The notes beneath the pieces were generated by a model that was not told the origin of the DNA, did no database searches, and was given only the letters and a program-made list of their open reading frames with translations. From positions 1,469,630-1,533,629 of the forward strand of contig NZ_SADT02000001.1 of the NCBI RefSeq assembly GCF_004016445.2: 64,000 nucleotides of DNA, given 5' to 3'. Within the stretch, counting starts at the first letter, position 1, and each line of letters starts with the position of its first letter. The DNA is from Mesorhizobium sp. M2E.F.Ca.ET.219.01.1.1. GTDB taxonomy: Bacteria; Pseudomonadota; Alphaproteobacteria; Rhizobiales; Rhizobiaceae. This document shows, in pieces, positions 17,564 through 25,751 of the stretch. The translations under genes and the position numbers were made by a program.

Positions 17564-18654
17564 CAATGCGCGGTCTTCACCATATCCACCTGGGTTTCGG
17601 TAATCTCGTCGTGCAGTATGTGGTCGAGACGCTCGGCGACGATCTGGTCGTCGCGGCGGATTTCGCGTTGCCAGGGCTGGCGGCCTTTCAGCACGCCGGA
17701 TTCATCGACGATCTCGGCGACATATTCCTCCTGGCGGTAGGCCATCACATGGATGCCGGCGACACCCGGGATTTCCTTCACCTCGTTGATGATGTCGATG
17801 CAGAGCTGCTTGCCTTCCTTCTTCTGATCCTGCGCGCCTTCCAGCCGCTTGATCACCGCATCGGGGATATGGATGCCCGGCACGTTGGAGCGGATCCACT
17901 TCGCCGTCTTGGCGGAAGCCAGCGGACCGACGCCGCAAAGCAGGAAGAGCTTTTCGGTGTGGCCGAGGTCGCGGGCCTTCTGCATGAAGGTTTTGAACAT
18001 CGGCACGTCGAAGCAATACTGCGTCTGCGCGAACTGCGCCCCGGCGGCGATCTTCTTGCCGAGATGGATCGGGCGGAAATCGTAAGGCGGCGCGAAGGGA
18101 TTGACCGCGCAGCCGAGGAAAACCTGCGGCGGCGTCGTCAGCTTGCGGCCGGACAGGAACTTGCCGTTGTCGCGCATGATGCGGATGGTTTCGAGCAGCG
18201 ACATGGAATCGAGGTCGAAGACAGGCTTGGCGCCGGGCTGGTCGCCGGCCTGCACGCCGTCGCCGGTGAGGCAGAGCATGTTGGCGACGCCCATCGCGGC
18301 GCCGCCCAGCACGTCGCCCTGAATGGCAATGCGGTTCTTGTCGCGGCAGGCGATCTGCATGATCGGGGCATAGCCCATGCGGGTAAGCAGCGCGCAGATG
18401 CCGACCGAGGACATGTGGCAGTTGGCGCCCGAGGCATCGACCGCGTTGATCGCATCGACCCAGCCGTCGAAGATCTTGGCGCGGTTGTAGACGTCTTCCG
18501 GATCGGCGCTGTCGGGCGGGTTGAGCTCGGTCGTCACCGCGAATTCGCCGCGACGCAGCACGCGCTCCAGCCGGCCGCGCGAGGTGTGGCCGGGCAGGGG
18601 ATCGAGCGGCAGATGGATGCCGGCCGGATTCTCATCGCGCTGGCGGACGTTCAT
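17563..18654 (-). CDS. metF: Methylenetetrahydrofolate reductase family protein
   Basis: A 363-residue TIM-barrel protein with EFAVTTELNPPD (the catalytic Glu strand of MTHFR), CRDKNRIAIQGDVLGGAAMGV, LCLTGDG, and GAQFAQTQYCFD. MTHFR interconverts methylene- and methyl-THF using FAD. In this setting it would run as a methyl-THF oxidase during demethylation. Its ATG overlaps the stop of the MetV-like gene by four bases (18651-18654), so the two are coupled as in MetV-MetF pairs of acetogens. It is more divergent than the methionine-synthesis MetF. The symbol is given for the family. Confidence 0.87.
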   Translation of the reverse strand: MNVRQRDENPAGIHLPLDPLPGHTSRGRLERVLRRGEFAVTTELNPPDSADPEDVYNRAKIFDGWVDAINAVDASGANCHMSSVGICALLTRMGYAPIMQIACRDKNRIAIQGDVLGGAAMGVANMLCLTGDGVQAGDQPGAKPVFDLDSMSLLETIRIMRDNGKFLSGRKLTTPPQVFLGCAVNPFAPPYDFRPIHLGKKIAAGAQFAQTQYCFDVPMFKTFMQKARDLGHTEKLFLLCGVGPLASAKTAKWIRSNVPGIHIPDAVIKRLEGAQDQKKEGKQLCIDIINEVKEIPGVAGIHVMAYRQEEYVAEIVDESGVLKGRQPWQREIRRDDQIVAERLDHILHDEITETQVDMVKTAH

Positions 18655-19241
18655 GCCGAAGCTCCGGGGTTCTGGTTCGTCTCACGCGCGGCGGCGGCCT
18701 GCGCAGTAACGCGCAGCCAGGCCGAGGTTTCGCGCAGCGACTGGTCGACCGGCTTCTGCACGTCGAGGATCTTGTCGCCATGCACCATGTTGCGCGAGCC
18801 TTCCCAGGCCTTGACCCAGACGCAGGGCATGTCCGGCTCGACCTCGCAATTGCCGTTGGCGCGCACGCCGCCGCACGGGCCGTTGCGCAGCTGCTTGGGG
18901 CAGTTCATCGGGCACGACATGCCGGTCGACGAAAGCACGCACTGGCCGCACATGCGGCAGTCGAACATGAAGCCCTTGACGCGCTTCTCGACGAACTTCA
19001 CCGGGGCTTCGACACGGCTATAGCCGATGCCTTTCCAGAGCGGATGCAAGAGCAGGAAGACGTCGGCGAACCGACTGTAGAACCATTCGAGCAGTCGCGA
19101 GTGCCGGATGGACCAAAGCCGCACGGCGAAGGTGCGCTGGACGCGGCGCTGCGGGGACACGTCGGCCGGCTTGTAGTCGGATTTCGGCGCCGCCTTCTTG
19201 ACCAATGTGGCCTGGGTAACCGCCGGCTGCTTCTCAGACAT
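18651..19241 (-). CDS. MetV-like protein (MTHFR C-terminal Cys-rich domain)
   Basis: A 196-residue protein. After a basic N-terminal half comes a cysteine cluster: Cys95, 98, 101, 110, 114, 123, 132 and 140, with the family marks CRMCGQC, LSSTGMSCP and NCPKQLRNGPCGG. This is the domain annotated as 'MTHFR C-terminal', found in MetV, the zinc/iron-sulfur partner of MetF in acetogens. ATG 19241 is chosen; it overlaps the upstream gene by eight bases and its end overlaps metF by four. I infer a MetFV-type complex passing electrons between methyl-THF and another carrier. Confidence 0.82.
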   Translation of the reverse strand: MSEKQPAVTQATLVKKAAPKSDYKPADVSPQRRVQRTFAVRLWSIRHSRLLEWFYSRFADVFLLLHPLWKGIGYSRVEAPVKFVEKRVKGFMFDCRMCGQCVLSSTGMSCPMNCPKQLRNGPCGGVRANGNCEVEPDMPCVWVKAWEGSRNMVHGDKILDVQKPVDQSLRETSAWLRVTAQAAAARETNQNPGASA

Positions 19242-19536
19242 TTTCTTTCCCGCCAGCCTTGACCAGAGCGACCAGCCGCTCGCGGTCATATTTCGCGTCG
19301 AGTTCCTGATAGGCCTTCTCGACCTCGGCCTCGATGTCATCGCCGACAGGGATCGGGTCGGCCTTGCGCCATTCCGCCAGATAGTCGTCGGTACCGCCGG
19401 CGCCGGTGCGCATGGCGCACATGTCGATCGCCTCGGTGAAGCGCAGCGGCAGCTCGCGCTTGGCGTTCTGCCGGCCCTTCTTGACGATGACCTGGGCAGG
19501 AATGTCGCGCCAATAGACGACGATCAGATCGGCCAT
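19234..19536 (-). CDS. 'Virulence factor' family protein, 100 residues
   Basis: A soluble 100-residue protein with LIVVYWRDIPAQVIVKKGR and REKELP-like LPLRFTEAIDMCAMRTG. It matches the conserved 'Virulence_fact' family, a misleading name: homologues sit next to MetF/MetV genes in alphaproteobacteria. It is the first gene of the operon, followed by the MetV-like gene with an 8-base overlap and then metF. A small partner or assembly role for the reductase is likely; no catalytic motif is visible. Confidence 0.75.
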   Translation of the reverse strand: MADLIVVYWRDIPAQVIVKKGRQNAKRELPLRFTEAIDMCAMRTGAGGTDDYLAEWRKADPIPVGDDIEAEVEKAYQELDAKYDRERLVALVKAGGKENV

Positions 19537-19672
19537 GAATTCTCAACTCCTCGCAGTCCCTGGAGCATTGCCGCATGCGCTGTTGGGCCGCTTGTTATGG
19601 GACGACGCGCGCCCCTTCAAAAGCGACGCTGGCGATGGCGCAAAGCGAATGCTGGAATCCGTTACCTGCCGA

Positions 19673-20455
19673 TCACCAGACGCGCTTGGTCAGGCCGGTC
19701 CAGAGATAGAACCAGATCGTCGGGTGATACCACTGCTTCGACGGCAGGTCGGGATCGATAGTTTCCAGTCTGCCGGCCAACGCGTTGCCGACCGCTTCGA
19801 CACAGATATCGCGCGAAAAGGCGGCCTGGCGCAGCGCATAGCTGGCGATTGTGTCGCCCATCTTGGGCTTGCCGCGCGCCTGCTTCAGCACGCCGCCGGT
19901 GTCGACGCCGGCGTCGACCAGGTGAACGGTCGTGCCGAAGTTCTGCGCGTCGCCGGAGGCCAGCGCCCAGTAGCCGCCATTCATGCCGCGATATTTTGGC
20001 GCGATGCCGGCGTGATAGTTGAGCACCGGGCAGGGCATCTTCCTGAGCGTGTCTTTCGACAGCAGCCTGCACCCGGCCAGCAGGACGACGCCTGGTTCGA
20101 TGCGCGTGATTTCCTTCAGGCATTCCGGCCCGTTGGCCGACGGCACATGGATGATCGCCTGGCCTTGCGGCGGCTCGGTCGCGAGCTTCTCCTCGGCGAT
20201 CAGCCGCTCGGCGTGGCCGGCAAGGAAGCGCTTACCGAGCCTGGTCAGCACCATGGTGCCGAACTGGCCGATGGCCGAGATCCAGCCCTGGCGCCGCGCG
20301 CGGCCCATGAGCAGGCGCTTTTTGGATTCGGGCGCTTCGAGGATGACGCTGACGGGGCCGACCCGATCGGCAATCGCATTGACGATGGCCCAGATATGCG
20401 GGCCACCTTCGGTGACGACCACGATCGGTCGCGTACTCGATTCCGACGCTGCCAT
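19673..20455 (-). CDS. Formyltransferase-fold protein
   Basis: A protein of about 260 residues with the formyl-transferase N-terminal fold. The catalytic Asn and His are in VLNYHAGIAPKYRG and the Asp in TTVHLVDAGVDTGG, as in GAR and methionyl-tRNA formyltransferases, so it should use 10-formyl-THF. The first ~100 residues are unlike Fmt or PurN, and the substrate may be a sugar amine or other primary amine. ATG 20455 is used; a GTG at 20464 is also possible. It is 136 bases upstream of the one-carbon operon on the same strand and may share its function. Confidence 0.75.
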   Translation of the reverse strand: MAASESSTRPIVVVTEGGPHIWAIVNAIADRVGPVSVILEAPESKKRLLMGRARRQGWISAIGQFGTMVLTRLGKRFLAGHAERLIAEEKLATEPPQGQAIIHVPSANGPECLKEITRIEPGVVLLAGCRLLSKDTLRKMPCPVLNYHAGIAPKYRGMNGGYWALASGDAQNFGTTVHLVDAGVDTGGVLKQARGKPKMGDTIASYALRQAAFSRDICVEAVGNALAGRLETIDPDLPSKQWYHPTIWFYLWTGLTKRVW

Positions 20456-20547
20456 GGCAAGCACCCGCTCTGAAGACCGGCGGATGCTATTCGGCGCGGG
20501 TTAATCCTTGGTGTGCCGAAGGCTTTCAGTCAGGCGTCAGGCCCGGC

Positions 20548-21123
20548 TCAGCGCTTGAACTCCATGATGTCGAGTTTCGATTCGTAATAGGGCGCGGGGA
20601 ATTCGATCCGCCATTCTGTGGCGCTGTTGCGGAAGGCGTAGCCGACCTGGTCGCTCTCGGGGCCGCTGCCATAAGGCTTGGCCTTGTCGTCATTGACCGA
20701 GAACGAGCCGAGATAGATGGCGCGCTTCTCATTGTCGTCGAAGAAGCGGCCAGTCGTGCGCTGCGAGCCGCTGATCTTCGCAAGCCGCCAGCCCGAGCCG
20801 TCGTCTGTCACCTTGCACTTGAACCAGCCATAGATGACGAGCGGGCTGATACCGCCTGCCTTGATGGTGCGGCACTTCCAGTTGCCGGTGAGATCCTTGT
20901 CGGAGAAGGCGACGAGCGGCTTGGCGAGCAGTTCATCCAGTTGCTTGACCTCGGCCGGATCGCCGGCCTTGGCCTCGTCGAGGGCCGCCTTGCGCGTCTC
21001 GCCGTACTTGTCCAGCCGCGCCTTGTCGGCGGCGGTAATCAGCTTCTGCACCTCGCCATCGGCATGAGCGGGCAAAGTGAGGACGATGAGGCCGAGGGCA
21101 GCGAAAAGCAGGCGAGGGGTCAT
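20548..21123 (-). CDS. DUF4893 secreted protein
   Basis: A 191-residue protein with a signal peptide (MTPRLLFAALGLIVLTLPAHA) followed by a globular domain with LTGNWKCRTIKAGG, VIYGWFKCKV and RIEFPAPYYESKLDIMEFK, typical of DUF4893, whose function is unknown. The two cysteines may pair after export. The ATG at 21123 gives a perfect signal peptide; longer in-frame starts would bury it. Confidence 0.75.
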   Translation of the reverse strand: MTPRLLFAALGLIVLTLPAHADGEVQKLITAADKARLDKYGETRKAALDEAKAGDPAEVKQLDELLAKPLVAFSDKDLTGNWKCRTIKAGGISPLVIYGWFKCKVTDDGSGWRLAKISGSQRTTGRFFDDNEKRAIYLGSFSVNDDKAKPYGSGPESDQVGYAFRNSATEWRIEFPAPYYESKLDIMEFKR

Positions 21124-21249
21124 GAAATCCGTTTCCTCAATCAATGGCTGGAACAAAGTTCTTTCTGTCACTGGCGCACAACTTACCGGTTCGCGATCGT
21201 CTGTCATCCGTGCTTAACAGCGTGGGCTCGGAAAAATGGTGTTCGATCG

Positions 21250-22164
21250 ATGCGGATCTTGCTGACGGGATCGTCCGGCTGGCTGGGTAGCGGGCTTGAA
21301 CCAAGGCTCAGGGCGCTCGGCCATGACGTCATCGGCCTCGATCCGGTTGCCTCGGCGCGCACGCAAGTCGTCGGCTCGATCGCGGATCGCGATCTTGTCC
21401 TGAGAACCGTCCGCGAGCACAGCATCGAGGCCATCATTCACAGCGGCGCGCTGCACAAGCCGAACATCGAGCATTATGAGAACAGCGCCTTCGTCGCGAC
21501 GAATGTGCAGGGCACGCTCAACCTGCTCGACGCAGCGGTTGCCTGCGGCGTGCAGCGCTTCGTCTTCACCTCGACGACGTCGCTGATGATCTCGCAGGCG
21601 ATCCGCGCCGGCTTCCAGGGCGGCGCGCGCCAGGCGGCCTGGCTGACGGAGGAGATGTCGCCGGAGCCGCGCAACATCTATGGCGTGACGAAGCTTTCGG
21701 CCGAGCATCTGTGCCGTCTTTACAACCTTCAGCATGGATTGCCGGTGGTGGTGCTGCGCACGGCACGCTTCTTTCCCGAAGCGGACGATATGGCGCATGC
21801 GATCGAGCAATCGGATGCCAACACCAAGGCCAACGAATTGCTGTTCCGCAGGCTGACGGTGGAGGATGCGGCGGAAGCTCATGTCGCGGCATTGAAGAAG
21901 GCGCCGGAACTCGGCTTCGACGTCTTTATCGTCTCGGCGCCGACGCCGTTCAGGCCGCAGGATTGCGCGGAACTGATCGCCGATGCGCCATCCGTCGTGG
22001 CGCGCTATTTTCCCGACTATCCGCGGCTCTATGCCAAAAGGGGTTGGACGATGTTCTCCTCGATCGACCGCGTCTATGATCCGTCGCAGGCGAGGGAGCG
22101 ACTGGGCTTCGTCTGCAAGACCAGCTTCGCCGATGTGCTTGCGGCGCTGGAAGCGGAGGCGTGA
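21250..22164 (+). CDS. NAD-dependent epimerase/dehydratase family protein
   Basis: A 304-residue extended short-chain dehydrogenase. The Rossmann motif GSSGWLG is at residues ~7-13, the serine strand is VFTSTTSL, and the catalytic YxxxK is in IYGVTKLSAEHL. Substrate is probably a nucleotide sugar or related polyol; no close subfamily marks were recognised. The ATG at 21250 gives MRILLTGSSGWLG, the expected start. It ends seven bases before the convergent DUF1638 gene. Confidence 0.85.
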   Translation: MRILLTGSSGWLGSGLEPRLRALGHDVIGLDPVASARTQVVGSIADRDLVLRTVREHSIEAIIHSGALHKPNIEHYENSAFVATNVQGTLNLLDAAVACGVQRFVFTSTTSLMISQAIRAGFQGGARQAAWLTEEMSPEPRNIYGVTKLSAEHLCRLYNLQHGLPVVVLRTARFFPEADDMAHAIEQSDANTKANELLFRRLTVEDAAEAHVAALKKAPELGFDVFIVSAPTPFRPQDCAELIADAPSVVARYFPDYPRLYAKRGWTMFSSIDRVYDPSQARERLGFVCKTSFADVLAALEAEA

Positions 22165-22171
22165 AGCCCCC

Positions 22172-22801
22172 TCAGGCGCGAACCGCCACCCGCGCCAGTT
22201 CGCTCGTTAGATCACCGTAGCCGGTCGGTCGGCGCTCATAGGTAAGCCCGAGCATAATTGCGGCTTTCTCGGCGACCTTGTCGAGCTCCGGATCGTCGGT
22301 CTGGGCGAGATAGATGAGCTTCTCGTAGTTGCCGAAATAATCCTTGATCAGCTCGGGATGCCGGTCGAGGCCGAGCGGCCTGATGAAGAAGGCATCGAAC
22401 TGGCGGCAGAGGAAGTCGGTCATGTAGAACGACATCATGTCGCCATCGGCCACCTTCGCATAGGCGTCCATGCCCTGGTAGAAGGCAAAGCAGTGCGGCC
22501 CGGCCATACGCTCGACGCCGTGTTTCTCGATGACACGGTCGAGCAGGCCGCCGGTGCCGCAGTCGGCATAGCCGACGAAGATGTGATCGTAACCTTCGGC
22601 CTTGGCCTTCTCGATCGCCTTATCCATCGCCGGCGCGATGCGGTCCGGATAGAAATGGAACTCGGCCGGCAGGCAGGTCAGTTCGAGATGGTCGAGCTTT
22701 AGCTGTTGCTTGACGGCCAAAACTTCGCGCGCAATCATTCCGCAGGCGATGACGAGCAGCCTGTCTGTTTGATTCGGTTCCGTTTTTTGCGTCTTGACCA
22801 A
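22172..22801 (-). CDS. DUF1638 protein
   Basis: A 209-residue protein with RLLVIACGMIAREV, PDRIAPAMDKAIEKA, VGYADCGTGGLLDRVI and the C-terminal YLAQTDDPEL, characteristic of DUF1638. These genes are repeatedly found beside corrinoid methyltransferase genes, including in methanogens; a cofactor or corrinoid-handling role is suspected but not shown. The two cysteines (ACGM, DCGTGG) are candidates for function. The apparent start is TTG at 22801, without a clear ribosome site, and no better start precedes the conserved core. It lies close to the corrinoid-protein gene, separated by an entericidin gene. Confidence 0.78.
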   Translation of the reverse strand: MVKTQKTEPNQTDRLLVIACGMIAREVLAVKQQLKLDHLELTCLPAEFHFYPDRIAPAMDKAIEKAKAEGYDHIFVGYADCGTGGLLDRVIEKHGVERMAGPHCFAFYQGMDAYAKVADGDMMSFYMTDFLCRQFDAFFIRPLGLDRHPELIKDYFGNYEKLIYLAQTDDPELDKVAEKAAIMLGLTYERRPTGYGDLTSELARVAVRA

Positions 22802-22852
22802 GTCGGGCCGGCTTTCGCTGGGGCTTAATATCTGTCGAGGGAGACACCGTCC

Positions 22853-22987
22853 ATGAAACTGCTACGCATCGCGCCGATCGCCATTCTGGCCTGCGCGCTT
22901 GCACTCACCGCCTGCGCCAACACCATCCGGGGCGTCGGCAAGGACGTCAAATCGACGGCAAGGGCGGTCAAAGACACTGTCAACTGA
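22853..22987 (+). CDS. Entericidin-family small lipoprotein
   Basis: A 44-residue frame with a lipoprotein signal (IAILACALALTACAN, Cys at residue 21) followed by a short amphipathic tail (TIRGVGKDVKSTARAVKDTVN). This is the entericidin A/B pattern, linked to envelope stress. The GAGGGAG ribosome site is eight bases upstream and a strong terminator follows. It is inserted between the DUF1638 and corrinoid genes on the opposite strand. Confidence 0.85.
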   Translation: MKLLRIAPIAILACALALTACANTIRGVGKDVKSTARAVKDTVN

Positions 22988-23009
22988 TCTTCTCCCATCA
23001 TCTGGGAAC

Positions 23010-23042
23010 AAAAAAGCCGCGCTGCAAGGCGCGGCTTTTTTT
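23010..23042. terminator. Bidirectional rho-independent terminator
   Basis: AAGCCGCGC (23014-23022) pairs with GCGCGGCTT (23029-23037), flanked by a run of A on the left and T on the right. It serves the entericidin gene on plus and the corrinoid-protein gene on minus. Confidence 0.9.
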
Positions 23043-23063
23043 GATCCATCCTGATGCCTTGGG

Positions 23064-23762
23064 TCAGGCGGAAGCGCGAACGTTGTGCTTGCGCTTCATG
23101 AAATCCTTGGCGGTCTCCACGGCCACCGCCGCGTCGCGGCAATAGGCGTCGGCGCCGACGGCCTTGCCGAATTCCTCGTTGAGCGGCGCGCCGCCGACCA
23201 GCACGACGTAATCGTCGCGGATGCCCTTTTCCTTCATCGTGTCGATGACGACCTTCATATAGGGCATGGTGGTGGTGAGCAGCGCCGACATGCCGATGAT
23301 GTCGGGCTGGTGCTGTTCGATCGCGTCCAGGTACTTCTCCACCGCATTGTTGATGCCGAGGTCGATGACGTCGAAGCCAGCGCCTTCCATCATCATGCCG
23401 ACGAGGTTCTTGCCGATGTCGTGGATGTCGCCCTTGACGGTGCCGATCACCATCTTGCCCTGCTTCGGCGCGCCGGTGGCGGCGAGCAGCGGACGCAGGA
23501 TCGCCATGCCGGCCTTCATGGCGTTGGCCGAGAGCAGCACTTCCGGCACGAACAGGATGCCATCGCGAAAATCCTCGCCGACGATGCGCATGCCTTCGAC
23601 GAGCGCCTCGGTCAGCACCTTGTAGGGCGCCCAATTGCGCTCGAGAAGGATATGCGTGCCTTCCTCGATTTCTTCCTTCAGCCCGTCATAGAGGTCGTCG
23701 TGCATCTGCTGCACAAGCTCCTCGTCGGAAAGCTCGGAAAGGATGATCTCGTCGTCGGACAT
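23064..23762 (-). CDS. Corrinoid protein (MtbC/MtgC-like, B12-binding)
   Basis: A 232-residue protein: an N-terminal helical cap (~1-95, with ALVEGMRIVGEDFRDGILFVPEVLLSANAMKAG) and a Rossmann B12 domain. The lower cobalt ligand is His114 in DIHDIGKNL (DxHxxG), and the SALLTTTM and GGAPLNEEF loops hold the cofactor tail. Such proteins carry the methyl group between the substrate methyltransferase and the THF methyltransferase. ATG 23762 gives MSDDEIILSELSDEELV. It is divergent from an MttB-like gene across 271 bases, an arrangement that favours joint control. Confidence 0.93.
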   Translation of the reverse strand: MSDDEIILSELSDEELVQQMHDDLYDGLKEEIEEGTHILLERNWAPYKVLTEALVEGMRIVGEDFRDGILFVPEVLLSANAMKAGMAILRPLLAATGAPKQGKMVIGTVKGDIHDIGKNLVGMMMEGAGFDVIDLGINNAVEKYLDAIEQHQPDIIGMSALLTTTMPYMKVVIDTMKEKGIRDDYVVLVGGAPLNEEFGKAVGADAYCRDAAVAVETAKDFMKRKHNVRASA

Positions 23763-24033
23763 TTTTCTCGGGCTCCTTGCTGCTCGGAATGACTGCGGCA
23801 GCCTAAAAATCGATGCGCCAATACCTAACCCGCGAGGGCAAGCTAGCCATAGCTGATTTGCGACTTCCCGCAAAAGGAAAGCGACTGAAAAGTTGGCGCT
23901 TTTCTTGTCGATTTTGCGACAGGCGTTGGCGCTGGCTGGCCGTTTCCAATAGGGTGCATGGCTACGATCCGGCAAGAAGCGGCGACGATGAGCCGCCCCA
24001 GCCAATTCAGGCCAAGTTATAGGAAGAACGATC
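23763..24033. promoter_or_regulatory. Divergent promoter region of the corrinoid and mttB-like genes
   Basis: This 271-base gap holds two TTTGCGAC boxes in the same direction (23857-23864 and 23913-23920); the first is followed by a partial mirror image (CCGCAAAA). The same box occurs as a perfect palindrome before the GbdR-like regulator gene, so this is a probable target of that regulator. No gene was found in the gap. Confidence 0.55.
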
Positions 24034-25608
24034 ATGAGCGATAACGCGGCAGTCGAGCAGGAAGCGTCGGGCGGACGGCGCGGACGCGGCGCCAGCGGCG
24101 GCGCGGCGGCACGCCGTGCTGCCCGTTCGGGCGGCGGCCCAGGCACCCAGCTCACCTACATCAGGCGCAAGATCAACGTCTACGAGGTCCTCAACGAGGA
24201 GGGCCTGGCGCTGATCGAGAAGAACACCGACACGGTGCTGGAAGAGATCGGCATCATCTTTCGCGACGACGCCGAGGCGCTGGCGCTGTGGAAAGAAGCG
24301 GGCGCCGACGTCAAGGGCGAGCGCGTGCACTTCCCCAAGGGGCTCTGCCGCTCGCTCTTGAAAACCGCGCCTTCGATCTACACCCAGCATGCGCGCAACC
24401 CGGAGCGTTCGGTGCAGATCGGCGGCAATGCGACCGTGTTTGCGCCGGTCTACGGCCCGCCCTTCGTGCGCGACCTCGACGGCAATCGCCGCTACGCGAC
24501 GATCGAGGATTTCCAGAATTTCGTGAAGCTCGCCTATATGGCGCCGTCGATCCACCATTCGGGCGGCACGGTCTGCGAGCCGGTCGATGTGCCGGTCAAC
24601 AAGCGCCATCTCGATATGGTCTACAGCCACATCCGCTATTCGGATAAGCCGTTCATGGGGTCGGTGACGGCGCCGGAGCGGGCCGAGGACACGGTGGCGA
24701 TGGCCAAGCTGGTGTTCGGCGACGACTTCGTCGAGAACAACACGGTGCTGACCAGCCTGATCAACGCCAACTCGCCGATGGTATTCGACGAGACCATGCT
24801 CGGCGCCCTGAAAGTCTATTCGCGCCATAACCAGGCCTGCATCGTCACGCCCTTCATCCTGGCCGGCGCGATGAGCCCGGTGACGGTTGCCGGCACGCTG
24901 ACGCAGGTGCTGGCCGAAGTGCTCGCTGGCGCCTCGTTCACGCAGCTGATCCGCCCCGGCGCGCCGGTGCTGTTCGGCACCTTCGCCTCGTCGATCTCGA
25001 TGCAGTCGGGCGCGCCGACCTTCGGCACGCCGGAGCCGTCGCTCGTCTCCTATGGAGCGGCCCAGCTCGCGCGGCGGCTCGGCCTGCCGTTCCGTACCGG
25101 CGGTTCGCTCTGCGCCTCGAAGATCCCGGATGCGCAGGCGGCCTATGAGAGCGCCAACACGCTCAACTCGACCATCCTCGCCGGCACCAATTTCGTGCTG
25201 CATTCGGCCGGTTGGCTGGAGGGCGGTCTCGCCTCCTGCTACGAGAAATTCATGATGGACATCGACCAGCTCGGCATGCAGCAGAAGTTTGCCGAGGGCG
25301 TCGATCTGTCGGAAAACGGCCAGGCGATGGATGCCATCCGCCAGGTCGGCCCGGGCAGCCATTATCTCGGCTGCGACCATACCCAGGCGAACTTCCAGAC
25401 GGCCTTCTACCGCTCCAACATCGCCGACAACAATTCCTACGAGCAGTGGCTGGCCGAGGGCGAGAAGACCGCGCCGCAGCGCGCCAACGAGCTCGCCCGC
25501 CGCTGGCTGGAAAGCTACGAAGCGCCCCATCTCGATCCGGCAATCGATGAGGCACTCAAGGAGTTCATCGCCAAGAAGAAGGGCTCGATGCCCGACGCCT
25601 TCACTTGA
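24034..25608 (+). CDS. MttB-like quaternary-amine:corrinoid methyltransferase (non-pyrrolysine), copy 1
   Basis: A 524-residue protein of the trimethylamine methyltransferase superfamily: HARNPERSVQIGGN, FVLHSAGWLEGGLASCYEKFMMD and QVGPGSHYLGCDHTQ are clear family marks. The frame has no amber codon, so it is not the pyrrolysine MttB but is closer to MtgB (glycine betaine) or proline-betaine enzymes. Expected reaction: methyl from a quaternary amine to Co(I) of the corrinoid protein encoded divergently. Residues ~10-37 are a Gly/Arg/Ala-rich extension (GGRRGRGASGG...). The substrate is inferred. Confidence 0.9.
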   Translation: MSDNAAVEQEASGGRRGRGASGGAAARRAARSGGGPGTQLTYIRRKINVYEVLNEEGLALIEKNTDTVLEEIGIIFRDDAEALALWKEAGADVKGERVHFPKGLCRSLLKTAPSIYTQHARNPERSVQIGGNATVFAPVYGPPFVRDLDGNRRYATIEDFQNFVKLAYMAPSIHHSGGTVCEPVDVPVNKRHLDMVYSHIRYSDKPFMGSVTAPERAEDTVAMAKLVFGDDFVENNTVLTSLINANSPMVFDETMLGALKVYSRHNQACIVTPFILAGAMSPVTVAGTLTQVLAEVLAGASFTQLIRPGAPVLFGTFASSISMQSGAPTFGTPEPSLVSYGAAQLARRLGLPFRTGGSLCASKIPDAQAAYESANTLNSTILAGTNFVLHSAGWLEGGLASCYEKFMMDIDQLGMQQKFAEGVDLSENGQAMDAIRQVGPGSHYLGCDHTQANFQTAFYRSNIADNNSYEQWLAEGEKTAPQRANELARRWLESYEAPHLDPAIDEALKEFIAKKKGSMPDAFT

Positions 25609-25751
25609 AAGGAGCCCGAGTCAGGCCGGGCTAAAGTGGCCGACATCATCCACAAGGAAGTCTGGCGGAGCGCTTTCTCCGAACCGGACCGGAAGCGATG
25701 ATTTTTGCGCGCGGCGCGACTATTCTCCGGCGGTTCAAGTCGGAGGTCCAA

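Noticed and set aside
17515..19023. 502-codon open frame opposite metF and the MetV-like gene
   Set aside because: His/Arg/Asp-rich with no motif; a shadow of the real genes.
23014..23037. Possible cobalamin riboswitch near the corrinoid gene
   Set aside because: The structure is a simple terminator hairpin at the 3' side of both genes; no B12-box-like sequence was seen upstream of the B12-related genes.
24034..25608. Pyrrolysine codon in an mttB-type gene
   Set aside because: The frame has no in-frame TAG, and neither does the copy at 40940-42517; no pylT-like tRNA was seen.
25613..25635. AGCCCG/CGGGCT hairpin after mttB copy 1
   Set aside because: Only six pairs and no T-run; not enough to call a terminator, though it may weakly attenuate.
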